This document shows positions 44,601-57,488 of a stretch of 64,000 bases of DNA, in pieces (position 1 is the first letter of the stretch; each line of letters starts with the position of its first letter). The notes below the pieces were generated by a model. It had not been told where the DNA came from and ran no database searches. It worked only from the letters and a program-made list of their open reading frames with translations. Position numbers and translations under genes: made by a program. Source of the stretch: Proteles cristata cristata (taxonomy: Eukaryota; Chordata; Mammalia; Carnivora; Hyaenidae); NCBI GenBank assembly GCA_017311185.1, contig JAESUZ010000347.1:124001-188000 (forward strand). The letters are read 5' to 3'.

Positions 44601-47600
44601 GGGGACCCTGCCGGACATGTCTGACACGTCTTGGCCCTCCCCAGCCTCCCTAGTGTACAGTCATCACCAAATGGGCCAGGGGGACACAGGGACCCGCTCA
44701 AGGTCGCACGGTCAGCAACTGGCTGAGCCAATTTGCAAATCTGGGGCTGGCGGAGTCCAGAGCCCGGCACTTTCCTCCTTCCCTCCCTGGGCTCGGTTTC
44801 CCCATCTGTAAGTGGAGGTCCTGAGCCAGCTGTGACGGCAGGGCCGGCCCTGTAGAAGGCGGAGCGCACTCCATCCCACCGCACGCCGTGCCAGCTGGGG
44901 TTGCCGTCCCTGGGCCTGTGGCTCCTTTCTCCTAACCACCCTGAAGAGGAGAAGTAACTTCGGTGCCCGCGGGGCACCCACAGTAGGGTGGCAGGGCTGT
45001 GTCTGAGTCCAGGCCTGAGGGGCGCCAGCCTTCCCTTCCACCTGCGTGGGCTCTGGGACTGGGACCTAAGGGAGCCCCTGGCTGGGAGGCAGAAGTGCCC
45101 TGACCACGTGTCCTGCCGCCCTGGGAGGGGGTCCCCAGGGCACCTGTCTGCACAGGGAGGCACTCAGGCCGTTGTAGAGAGCCAGGATGCCGTCGGAGCG
45201 CACCACCTGCAAGGCCATGCCCGTCATGCGCATCTTCACCTCCTGCTGCGTCTGCAGATGCACCTGTCGGGGTCACACCTGCTCAGAACAGGGGCCCCCG
45301 CTGGCCAGCTCTGCTCTGAGCCCTTTCCCACCATCTATCATGTCACATCCTCATGAAGACCCCAGGAGCCAAGTGCTATCAGCACCCCGGTTTAGAGATG
45401 GGAAACTGAGGCATGGGAAGGCAGACAGGGCACCCAGCAGGGTGCAGAGATGGGACTCCACGCCCACACCCGGCCCCCATCTCCATTCCACACTCTTGCT
45501 TTACAAGTGACGATACCAGGGCGCTTGGGCGGCTCAGTCAGTTGAGCGTCCAACTTCAGCTCAGGTCATGATCTCACAGCTTGTGAGTTCAAGTCCTGTG
45601 CTGACAGCTCAGAGTCTGGAGCCGGCTTTGGATTCTGTGTCCTTCCCTTACTCTGCCCCATCCTCTGATCATGCTCTCTCTCTCTCAATAATAAACATTA
45701 AAAAAAAACCACACACACCAAAAAACAAGTGACACCAGCTAAGATGTGAGCCCACCAGGCCTGTGAAAAAAATACTGCACATGTGTGTCTGAGTCCTCAC
45801 GGCACCTGCTGCAGGGATGGGTCGTCAATCCCATTTTACAGATGAGGACGCTGAGGCACGAAGCGGACACCCGCAAGGCGGCTGCGGGCCCCATTTCCTA
45901 GCTCTGCCACTTCTCAAGAGGGATCAAGAGTCACGGGGACTCAGGGACAGCCTGAAGAAAGAGGTGGTGGGACTTCAACGGGGGACAAGAGGAGAGACGC
46001 TCCTAGGAGGGCCAGGGCACGGCCACCACGGAGTCGGTCCCCACACACCCCAGCCCGTCCGGCCCGTTACTAACCTTCCTGCCTGTTTCCCCACCTGTGC
46101 CGCGAGGGTTAGGCAGCTCGATGGACGTACCCTACCCTTCCCTCTGCCGCTGCCCAGGGGCTGGGGGGGCGGGGAGTGGGGGGGAGACAGCTCTGTGCTC
46201 AGCTCAGCCCCATCAGCAGAGCTGGGTAGGACAGAGGGCACTGGGCCCGGGGGCAAGGCGGCCACGCAGGAAGCAGCCCTGGGCCTGGCGAGAAGCAGCC
46301 TTGAGGACGGCGCAGAGGCAAAGAGCCGCACAATAACCTCTCCAGCCACCACACGGCCACGAGGCAACAACCTCAGCCAGGGCCTCCCTTTGCTGCCGGC
46401 CTCCAGGGCTGTCCACACCGCCTGCTGCTCGCCAGCAGGGGCCAGAGAGCAGGTCCCGTGGCCGCCTGCCTCCCCTGACCACCCCCCCCCGCAGGGTTCT
46501 GTGGCACACCAGCACCTGGGGGCAGGGCACGGGCCTGCGGGCTGCCTGTGAGGCTCCAGGGGCCCTGGGAGCCTGTCCGTCCACAATCGGGCGCGAGCCT
46601 AACCCTCCAGGGCCCCGCGGTGGGGACGGGGGAGGGGACGTCGGGAAAGCGGACTGAAGCACAAGGAGGGTCCCGCCTGCCTCCCTCTGGTGGTCAGCGA
46701 GCCCTGCTCCTCCGGGCAGCGGTCAGGCCCTGGGGGCCACTAGGAGCCCGCAGGCCTCTCCCAGGACAGGCCGTGGGGCACCAGCTTCAGCCCCCCCAAT
46801 CTGCTAATCCTGCCTTGGCGGGGGGGGGAGGTGGGCGCACATTTTTGCTAGAGAAGTCGGTCTCCTTCATTCAGCAAAAAAGTGCTGGAAGGAAGACACC
46901 CTCAGGGGGAGCACGGGGTGGGGGCCTGGCGGCCGGGGTTCGGGTCAACAGGGGCCCCGGGTCAGGGCAGGGCCTCGGGGGGAGACTATGCTCTGCATCA
47001 CCGGGCTTTCTTCCCCCCCACGAAACTGGCTTTTCTTCTTTGTTCTTTGTAGGGAGAAAGGGGCAGAAAACACCCCCCGCCCCCGCCGGCTCTGGGAGAC
47101 AAGAGAAGTTCTGTCTTCAACTGCCCCAGAAGCGTGGCTTCTAAAAGAAGTAAAAGGAGTGTGAGAGCTTCTTGCTCACCCTCCCAGGGCACCACCTGCC
47201 TGGGCGCAGGGTCCCTGGCTTCCAGGGGCCCACCCCGCCCACACCCACAGTCGCACTCCCTCACTGTGTGCGCCATCCCCCGCCCCCAGGCAGGGAGGCC
47301 ACCTGGGCCATGCGCTGGGTGTACCGGGGCCCTGGCTCGTCTCCAGATGCCAACTTCTGTGCGCCTCCCAGAACCACCCCCTCAACTGAGGCAACCAGGC
47401 AGAACTGTCTCAAAACTGCGGGGTGGAAACTGGCTCAGAGAGGCCAAGTGACTAGCCCAAGGTCACACAGGTGTAGTATGAGGAAACGAGGCCCCTGAGC
47501 TACGACAACGGGGCGCCTCTTCCCCGGAGAGGGCAGGGTCTCCGGGCGGGGGCGGTGAACCCACGGCCCTCAGGCCCCCCGCTAAGGCCGACCCAAGTTC

Positions 47601-47831
47601 GAGGCCCTACGGGGCGGTGCAGGGCCAGGCTGGTCAGCGCCCCGGGTGTGGGCGGGCCCCCCGCGCCCCCCGCGCCCCGGCCCCCCCCGCCCCCCCCGCG
47701 CCCCCCGCGCCCCGGCCCCCCCCGCCCCCCCGCCTCACCTTGAGCAGGTCCAGCGGGTGTGTGCAGCAGGCGGCCCCGCACGACGCCAGCCCCCCGAAGT
47801 ACCAGCGCGACACGCGCGCCTCGGCCGCCAT
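41624..47831 (-). CDS. SLC25A10: Mitochondrial dicarboxylate carrier, 11 coding exons
   Basis: Coding exons, in transcript order: 47739-47831, 45144-45263, 44450-44564, 44316-44364, 44038-44079, 43200-43243, 43020-43090, 42815-42907, 42417-42494, 41821-41877, 41624-41725. They sum to 864 nt, or 287 aa, equal to the human protein. All introns are GT-AG. The protein belongs to the mitochondrial carrier family (SLC25), sits in the inner mitochondrial membrane and exchanges malate or succinate for phosphate, sulphate or thiosulphate. The three carrier repeats show their PxD/E signatures: PLDLLK near residue 26, PADMVNVR near 116 and PLDVLKTR near 215. The start is fixed by MAAEARVSRWYFGG. Intron 1 (about 2.5 kb) holds a SINE and MIR pieces. 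Differences from human that I noticed are conservative. Confidence 0.96.
42160..42262 (+). repeat. Short carnivore SINE in an SLC25A10 intron
   Basis: GGCGGCTGGCTGGCTCGTCC through CATGATGGGCACGGAGCCTA and an A-rich end. Antisense to the gene. Confidence 0.75.
44655..44825. repeat. Two abutting MIR-like fragments in an SLC25A10 intron
   Basis: 44690-44775 follows MIR on the minus strand (AAGGTCGCACGGTCAGCAAC). 44785-44820 follows it on the plus strand (CTCGGTTTCCCCATCTGTAA). Confidence 0.5.
45320..45465 (-). repeat. MIR SINE in SLC25A10 intron 1
   Basis: TCACATCCTCATGAAGACCC, then GAGATGGGAAACTGAGGCAT, match the MIR core on the minus strand. Confidence 0.6.
45519..45706 (+). repeat. Felid-type SINE in SLC25A10 intron 1
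   Basis: AGGGCGCTTGGGCGGCTCAG head, GTGCTGACAGCTCAGAGTCT section and AATAAACATTAAAAAA tail. Antisense to the gene. Confidence 0.92.
45790..45875 (-). repeat. MIR fragment in SLC25A10 intron 1
   Basis: CCATTTTACAGATGAGGACG, then CTGAGGCACG, is the MIR core on the minus strand. Confidence 0.6.
46680..46700 (-). promoter_or_regulatory. Possible CTCF motif in SLC25A10 intron 1
   Basis: CTCCCTCTGGTGGTCAGC is the reverse complement of GACCACCAGAGGGAG, close to the CTCF core. Confidence 0.4.
47395..47485 (-). repeat. MIR fragment in SLC25A10 intron 1
   Basis: CTCAGAGAGGCCAAGTGACT, then CCCAAGGTCACACAGG, matches MIR on the minus strand. Confidence 0.6.
47645..47735 (-). repeat. G-rich tandem repeat beside the SLC25A10 exon 1 donor
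   Basis: On the minus strand this is a run of G-blocks starting 4 nt after the GT of exon 1. Two copies of a roughly 42-bp unit (CGCGCCCCCCGCGCCCCGGC plus a C-run on the plus strand) are visible. Confidence 0.85.
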
Positions 47832-48110
47832 GGCCCGCGCCGCGGACGCCCAGGAGCGCCGGCTACCGGCCCCGGCCCGCGCCGCCCGGCCCCGGCTCAG
47901 GCCCAGGCCCCGGCCCGACCCCGACCCTCCCCCACCAGGACCCCGGCCCGCCGAGCCGCGCGCCCCGAGTTCAAAGCACCGTCCGCCACCCGCGCCGCGC
48001 GCAGCCAATGCGCCCGCGCGGCCTCGGGGGCGTGGTCACCTCGGGGGCGTGGCCGCCGCGACTCCGCCTCGAGCCGGGGGGCGGACCCCACGCCTTAAAG
48101 CGGCCGCGCT
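47832..48110 (-). promoter_or_regulatory. SLC25A10: SLC25A10 promoter and CpG island
   Basis: CpG-dense, with no TATA box. A CCAAT box is at 48005-48009 (plus-strand reading), and two tandem GC boxes (CTCGGGGGCGTGG) start near 48023 and 48040. The island extends down into exon 1. The exact start site is not determined. Confidence 0.6.
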
Positions 48111-48260
48111 CGCGCCTGCGGGCGGAACGCGACCCCTCCCGAGTCGCCTCCGCTGGTTCGGGAAGCGGGGGGCTGGGGGGAGGCCGCGGCCGCGCGGACC
48201 CCCGGGAGCCTGCTGAGTGGGACTGTTCCACTCTCCCCGCGAACCTGGCGTCCCTCCGCC

Positions 48261-48330
48261 GCCCTGCTCGGGCTCCCCCAGGGCCGCCCCTCCCCCGCCC
48301 TGCTCGGGCTCCCCCAGGGCCGCCCCCACG
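48261..48330. repeat. 36-bp tandem repeat, two copies
   Basis: GCCCTGCTCGGGCTCCCCCA, then GGGCCGCCCC, starts at 48261 and again at 48297. Confidence 0.93.
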
Positions 48331-49394
48331 CCTAGGGCAGGTCTGCGAAGGTCACGGTTGGGGAGTGGCCTCGGCGCTCAGCTAGTCCTCGCCACTCCCG
48401 GAGCCCGGCCTCCTGCAAACACCCCGCCCCAGCCGCGGCCGTGACCTTGCACCCTGTGTCCCAACCCCGCCACCCCACCCGGGCCCTGGCACATGTGCAG
48501 CCGAGAGAGGTGGCACAAAGCCTTGTTGGAGCCAGCCTGCGGGTTACCTGAAAACTAGGGGCAAAAGACAGTCCACTCTCCGGACCTACCAGCCAAGTCC
48601 AGCCTCCGGTCTGCTTTGACCAGGCAGCCATCCTGGAGGACAAGGGGCACAGTGCTGAGCCATGGCGGTTCAGGCTCCTGGGAGGTAATCGGGGGGCTGC
48701 CTGTCCCCATGAGGCACCCACCCGTGTGCAGGTTCCCGCTCTCATCCCACCATCCAGCAAACAGCAGGTGCAAGTGTGTTCCTAGGCCAAAGATGCACCT
48801 TCTGGGCAAAATGGAAATCGGAATCCCCAGGGCCACTTCGCAGTGGGGCCGTGGGGGCCCAGGGGTTCTCCACACCTCATAAACTACGAGAAGGCAGAGC
48901 CAGAGACCCCTTTCCCAGGGAGGCACCTACGTCTTGCAGCCGCAGCTAGGCCACTGCAGCCCCCACCCCAAGGGAGAAGTGTGAGGGGGCATCAGGGAGG
49001 CAGCTCTGGGTGCCCTGGACATGCTGAGAACCCTGAATAACAAGTCCAGCCTGGCCTCTAAGCGCCCAGCGACTATCTAGCTGTGTCAGAGGCACAAGAT
49101 GGGCCAGCAAACCTCGCTATGTGCTTAAAGTGGCCACGAAGACTGTGGAGACTGCCTTCTAGAACACCAGTAGGCTTCTGACCTTGAGGTCATCGGCTGG
49201 GGAGCAGCTGCAGAAATAGTGCACAGCCCAGAAGTGCCACGGCCGCTGGGGGGTGGGGGGCGTGGCCACAGCAGCGTCCTGCTTTAGCCGAAGTGGGGGG
49301 GGGGGGATAGGAGAAAGACAGGGGCTGCATCTAGATGAAAACACAGGTGAACGAGGAGGGGCAGCGTCGCAGCAGTTCTCTGGAGGAAACCTCC

Positions 49395-49480
49395 ACGAGG
49401 GGCTCCTCGCTGTGACTCTTGATCTCAGGGCCCTGAGTTTAAGCCCCATGTGGAGCACCGAGCTTACTTAAACAAAAATC
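49395..49480 (+). repeat. Short carnivore SINE
   Basis: GAGGGGCTCCTCGCTGTGAC, then TGAGTTTAAGCCCCATG and an A-rich end; the head is partly lost. Confidence 0.65.
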
Positions 49481-49600
49481 CGATTGTATTTCTATACATG
49501 AGCAATAAACAATCTGAAAATTAAATTAGGAGACACGGTTCCATTAAAGAGAAACAAACCAGAGAAGATGTGAGACACAAGCTCAATAAGGAAATGTGAA
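49481..49600 (+). repeat. L1 ORF2 fragment
   Basis: ATTGTATTTCTATACATGAG, then CAATAAACAATCTGAAAATT, is a sense piece of L1 ORF2. Confidence 0.65.
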
Positions 49601-50085
49601 AGTGTCACCAAACAGCAGGATGCGGAGATAGCCCTTTGTTGAAGAAAACAGGGCTCCCAGACGGGGCTGCAGGCTGCAGAGGAGGGGCCTCTTCGTTCAG
49701 GGTCCCATGGGAAGTAGGAGCACCTTTGGGCCCACTTGCTCTGAGACCCAGGCCAGCACAAAACCTGCCCCCGGACAGGGTCTGGGTCTCATCCAGGATA
49801 AATCGAGATGTTTGAATCCTCAATTGGCCCGAGGGAGATGTTATCAGCTCCTGACCACCAAGAAGCAAACAAGTCAGGGGCAGGGGCATGGAGAGCGCCA
49901 CCCAGCCTGCTAGGGGCCAAGGGGCCCGTGTTTGCTGTGCACGGATCCGAGGGCAGCCTGCAAGGTCCCTAGAACCGGAAAAGACCCGGGAGGGCACCGG
50001 AAGTGCGGAGGAATCCTGGATAATGGGAAGTGTGCCAAGTGCGGGGCACCTTCTTAAAAAAATAAGGGGGACTTGCTTTCTGCTC

Positions 50086-50714
50086 AGAGATGGTGAAGGA
50101 GCAATTTGTCTTCCATTCCCGAGTCCGGGTTCATCTGAGAGCGGCCGCTTCCACCATGCCGCCTAAGTTCCACCCCCGACCAAGACGAAATCAAAGTTGT
50201 GTACCTGAAGTGCATCGGTGGGCAAGTCGGGGCCCCACCTGCCCTGGCCCCAAACCTCTGCCCCAGTGGTCTGGCTCCCCAAAAAAAGGTTGGTGATGAC
50301 ATCGCCAAGGCAACCAGTGATTGGAAAGGTCTGGGGATTACAGTGAAACTGACCATGAGGACGGGCCCAGATCAAAGTGGTGCCTTCTGCCTCTGCCCTG
50401 CTCGTAAAGGCCCTCAAGAAACCGCAGAGACAGAAAGCAGCAGAAAAACATTAAGCACAGTGACAATGTCACTCTTGATGAGATTGTCAACATTGCCTGA
50501 TCACATGCGTCACTGATCTTTAGCCAGAGAACTCTCTGGAACCCCTAAGACGTCCTGGGGATGCCCAGTCTGTGGGCTGCAATGTCAATGGCCACCACCC
50601 GGATGACATCACAGAGGACATCAGCAGTGGTGCAGTGGAATGCCCCACTAGTCAAGAACTACAAAGAAAAGTATTTCCATAAAGGATCATTTTGACAACC
50701 AAAACCAGAAAAAG
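50086..50714 (+). pseudogene. Processed pseudogene of RPL12 (cytosolic ribosomal protein uL11)
   Basis: An intronless copy of RPL12 mRNA. The start is at 50156 (MPPKF), with recognisable pieces such as KKVGDDIAKAT, DWKGLGITVKLT, DEIVNIA and GAVECPT before TAG at 50649-50651. A 3' UTR with ATAAAGGATCATTT and an A-rich remnant follow near 50695-50714. Frameshifts and substitutions break the frame repeatedly (already after about ten codons), so no full protein can be made. RPL12 is not homologous to its neighbour MRPL12 (bacterial-type bL12), despite the similar name. This is a retrocopy, not a duplicate of the neighbour. Confidence 0.93.
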
Positions 50715-52050
50715 GTGGGACTCGGCAAGCTGTAGGCCAGGGAACTCAAAGGGTCCCCAGCTGAACTCTCAAATGGATCATAAAGACTTCTACATAGACC
50801 CAGGGGGGTCTGAGATGGGAGGTCAGGGGACGACCCGCTGGCTCCTCGGCATTCCCACGTGCTGCTTAGGGAGGTAGGATGGTGCCACGCCAGGGCTCAG
50901 GGGATGCCAGGGTTCCTGGAGTGGGCAGTGAGTCTGATCTCCCTCTGCCATGTGCTCTGTGACTGTTTCATCAGCCCAGACAAAGACAGTATGTGGATTC
51001 CTACCAGGATCTGACAGACCTTGTAAGGTTTTGTGCTGGTACCATCAAGCCCACTCAGGATGCACACACCCGCCTCCTTGTGTTAAGCCCAAGGGCCAAG
51101 GCCAGGTGGGCTCCAGGGACACAGGGCACACCCCTCCTACTGCCAGGTCTGAGACACTTGGCCAACTGCACCCCAGCAGGTGGAGACCAGAGCGGGCGGG
51201 GGTGGGGTAGGGCCATCAGGGACTGTGAGGTCGAGTCGGGGGCACCAAGCAGTGCCCAGTGTCAGGGAAGCAAAATGATGGCCTGAGGTGCAAAGTCAAC
51301 TGCGCTTTTGAGCAGTCACCCTGGCATGGAGCAGAGGGTCCCATCATCCCAGGGAGAGGGGAGGGGAGAAGAGTCCTAATCATCACCCACAAGTCCCTCA
51401 GAAAGACAGAGGGGCTCAGAGCACACACACTCCGGCCACCAGTGCGAAGCCGAGACTGAAGGCTGTCCTTGCCTTTAGAGCACCCCTCCCCCCGGGGAAA
51501 GGCCGGTGGGCCAGCAGGATGCCCGGCAGTCGCCTCTGCTGAGGGAAGGCACGCCCAGGGATCTGCCAACCGCGAGTCATCTCTGGGCCAGGGGGCGGCC
51601 CTGCTACGGAGGTGCAGCAGGGTCCTCGGGGAGGGCCTACTGGCGGCGGCATCCGGGTGCTGGGCACACGCCGGCTCTCCAGATCTGTCCTCAGGGGTTC
51701 CACCCAGAGCCCGGCACCCCCAGGTGCAATGTCCCCTTCGGGGCCCACAGCCCTGTCCCTGGAGGCCACCCTTCCAGCATGGCCAGGAAGGGGACACGGG
51801 GTGGGGGGGCAGCCATTCTCAGGTACACGGCTCAGTCCGCAGGCAGGTGCTTCCTGCTGACGACCAGCAGAGGAGCCGCTGCCACCCCAACGGTCTGACT
51901 TTAGCCTCAAGGCAGCTGCCACCACTCAGGCCGGCGGGGTGCCGCCTCCGCGACCACCAGGTCAGGCCCCTGCACCCCACTCACCCCACCCTCGGGGGCC
52001 ACCCGCCCCCCCCAGCGGCTCACCCAGACACAGCACTGCACACCTGGTGC
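50715..52050. other. Intergenic DNA downstream of MRPL12
   Basis: No gene or repeat recognised. Confidence 0.4.
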
Positions 52051-52072
52051 CCCAACAATGTATTTTTCTCAG

Positions 52073-52090
52073 TGGCCACCAGGGGGTGCA
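52073..52090 (+). promoter_or_regulatory. Strong CTCF-like motif
   Basis: TGGCCACCAGGGGGTGCA fits the CTCF consensus (TGGCCACCAGGGGGCGC) at all core positions but one. It lies about 265 bp past the MRPL12 stop. Confidence 0.55.
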
Positions 52091-52354
52091 CGTTGTCTCT
52101 GGTATGTTCTAGAATCCATCTCCCTGGTGCTCACACAGGAGCCGTCCCCCATCTCAGCAGGTCCCCCCATCTCAGCAGGTCCGTTGTCTATCCCAGAGCG
52201 GAGCTGGCCTCGGGGCGCCAGTGCCAGAGTTCTGCCCTGAAGCCGCTCCCACCACGGTCCCGGATGCTGGGGGTGGAGCGGGAGGGGGCCTCCCCCAGGT
52301 CAGGTCCCAGGGACCCCGGTCCACTCGTCTTCAGAGCTGTTCTTCAGAGCTGGC

Positions 52355-55607
<3,253 letters not shown>

Positions 55608-55650
55608 CGGTCCGCGGGCGGGAAGGTCACACGCGGCTCCCCAGGAGGAG

Positions 55651-55785
55651 GACGCTCTAGCCGCCGAGGCCGCCGAGCATACGAGCTGCGTGAGGACGCT
55701 CTAGCCACAGGGGCTCGATGGAGGAAAGGACGGACGCTCTAGCCGACGAAGCCGCCGGGCAAACGAGTTGGAGAGGGCGCTCTAG
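55651..55785. repeat. Direct-repeat module in the MRPL12 promoter/5' UTR
   Basis: GACGCTCTAG occurs at 55651, 55695 and 55733, and as GGCGCTCTAG at 55776. Copies one and three also share the following roughly 30 bp (CCGCCGAGGCCGCCG... / CCGACGAAGCCGCCG..., then ACGAG). Confidence 0.92.
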
Positions 55786-55841
55786 CCGCATCTCGCGCTT
55801 GCCTCCTCTCTCTTCCCGAGATTACCCACTAGGCAACTAGT

Positions 55842-55853
55842 CGCGCAGGCGCA
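55842..55853. promoter_or_regulatory. NRF1 binding site (consensus match)
   Basis: CGCGCAGGCGCA matches YGCGCANGCGCR fully, about 235 bp upstream of the MRPL12 start codon. Confidence 0.6.
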
Positions 55854-56116
55854 GAGGGTTGTTGGTAGCGGCTGGGGCCCCGCCTCTTGGGGAATGAAGG
55901 CCGCAGAAGGCCAACGCTTGGTGTCGGGCTCTGTGCGACTCCGGGGAGGTCCCGGCCCCGGGCGGCCCGGCCAGGGAGGACCTGGGGAAGCGTCGCGGCG
56001 ACTGACGGCCGATTCCCGCCGCCGCGCAGCGGGCACGTGTTGGGGTCCACGCCCGCCCTGGGCTCCCGCAGCCGGGGGGACCTAGCGCGGGGAGCCCCGG
56101 CGCCCTCCAGGCAGCC

Positions 56117-56150
56117 TTTCCCTTGGTTCCCTTGGTTCCCTTGGTTCCCT
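56117..56150. repeat. 10-bp tandem repeat
   Basis: TTCCCTTGGT repeated about three and a half times. Confidence 0.93.
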
Positions 56151-56249
56151 CCTCCTGAAGGATTGCCTTTCCCGCCCGCGCGGTCCCCGCAGCCCCGGGT
56201 GCGCCTCGGCAGTTGAGCTCGGGGTTCTCCGCTTAGGGCTGACATTGAG

Positions 56250-56950
56250 CCCGGAGGGGTCGAGGGATGGGGTCCCGGGTGCCGGGCTAGCAGTTCACCT
56301 GTCTCCAGCGGCCTGCCTTTCCGTCCAGCTCCCGGGCAGGGCGCGTGGTCTTCAGCTTAGACCCCTGTGGCCCCCCACGCCCCCCTCCCGCCGACTCCTG
56401 CCCTGAGAGGAGTATCTCCTCTTCCAACTCATTCCTAAGGGCCTGGCATGGAAGCACGCTTTATATTTCTATTAAGAAGGCAGAGGACACCTTCTTAGTA
56501 ACCTAAGAAGTTAGGTTACTTAGACACCTTCTAGAAACCTCTTGCTTTCCTGGCCCTGCTTTTGAGCTGCTCTCAGATCACCTGTTAGTCTGTTCCTTCA
56601 TACAAAAGCTGACGCCCAGGTCACCTAAGATATTTGGTATTTAAGACGTGAAATGTTTTGAACTCTAGATGCAAAGGGCTGAGAGTCTACGTTCTTCTAT
56701 TTTCTTCCAGACTGTGACTCGTGTAGGGTCCCGACTAGATCCCTGGGCTTTGCAAGCCTTGGAGGAGTCAGGGCAGAGTGGGATGGGTAGGGAGGGCCGC
56801 CGGGCCCCTCAAGGGTCTCAGATGTGCAGCTGCTGCCAGAGCAGTGTCCACCCCTGGAGACTCGGAGGACAGGCTGGCCTGCAGACCCATGCCCGCACGC
56901 CCCTGCCCAGGGCCAGCCGCCTGCCACCTTCCTTCTGAACAGACACTGCG
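56250..56950. other. Short intergenic gap between HGS 3' end and MRPL12 promoter
   Basis: No feature beyond a small imperfect repeat of AGAAACC/TAAGAAG phrases near 56470-56540. Confidence 0.45.
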
Positions 56951-57488
56951 ATACTCGTTGACAGACGGTTTTATTTTCAGTGTTCCATTCCGTCTACTCA
57001 GGGCACTGGATGAGATGGCAGCTCAGAAGCAGAGAAGTTGAGGACGAACCCCCACCTTCCTGGGAGGGCCGGGAGCGCCTGCTGACCGCAGGCCGCACAG
57101 GCTCACGGTGCCGATGGGAGGCACGGGCTGCACGGGACAGAGGGGCCCCGCTCCCGCAGCCCTCACAGGACCAGGCGCTCCGGGCCGCGGGCTCCCTCTG
57201 GGAGAAGGCCCTTCCCACCCGCCCTCTGAGGCGTGGCCCTGGGGAGAGAAGACCATCAGAGACCCAACTCGGGGCGATGGGGATGAGGGCGGGGCCGGAA
57301 CATGAGGGGTCAGCAGGAGAGGACGGAAAGGGGGAGGGGACGGGATGAAGGGCCACCCCTGCCGGCAGCAGGGGCGCCGCGTGGCTGGCGGAAAGAGGAG
57401 GGCGAGGCAGGACGACGCTAGTTAGAGACGGAGGCGGTGGTTTGCGAGACCGTAGTGTTGCTCGGGGTGGCCGGCTCCCAGCCGCTGA
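56950..57488 (-). other. HGS: HGS 3' untranslated region
   Basis: Lies between the TGA (57489-57491) and the AATAAA signal. Confidence 0.7.
56970..56975 (-). terminator. HGS: Polyadenylation signal of HGS
   Basis: TTTATT on plus is AATAAA on minus, 514 bp after the HGS stop. Confidence 0.75.

Larger units (their letters stand above)
48340..50084. other. Intergenic DNA between SLC25A10 and the RPL12 pseudogene
   Basis: No gene is recognised. A short SINE (49395) and an L1 piece (49481) are the only repeats I can name. Confidence 0.4.
55608..56220 (-). promoter_or_regulatory. MRPL12: MRPL12 promoter and CpG island
   Basis: A CpG-dense region upstream of the ATG. A perfect NRF1 consensus (CGCGCAGGCGCA) is at 55842-55853. 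An ETS-type site (CGGGAAG on minus, 55812-55818) lies about 25 bp away. NRF1 plus ETS is the usual pairing for nuclear genes of mitochondrial proteins. Transcription probably starts between these sites and the repeat module. Confidence 0.65.

Noticed and set aside
50156..50651. Functional RPL12 gene
   Set aside because: Intronless, frameshifted and full of changes at conserved positions, with a decayed A-rich end typical of a processed pseudogene.
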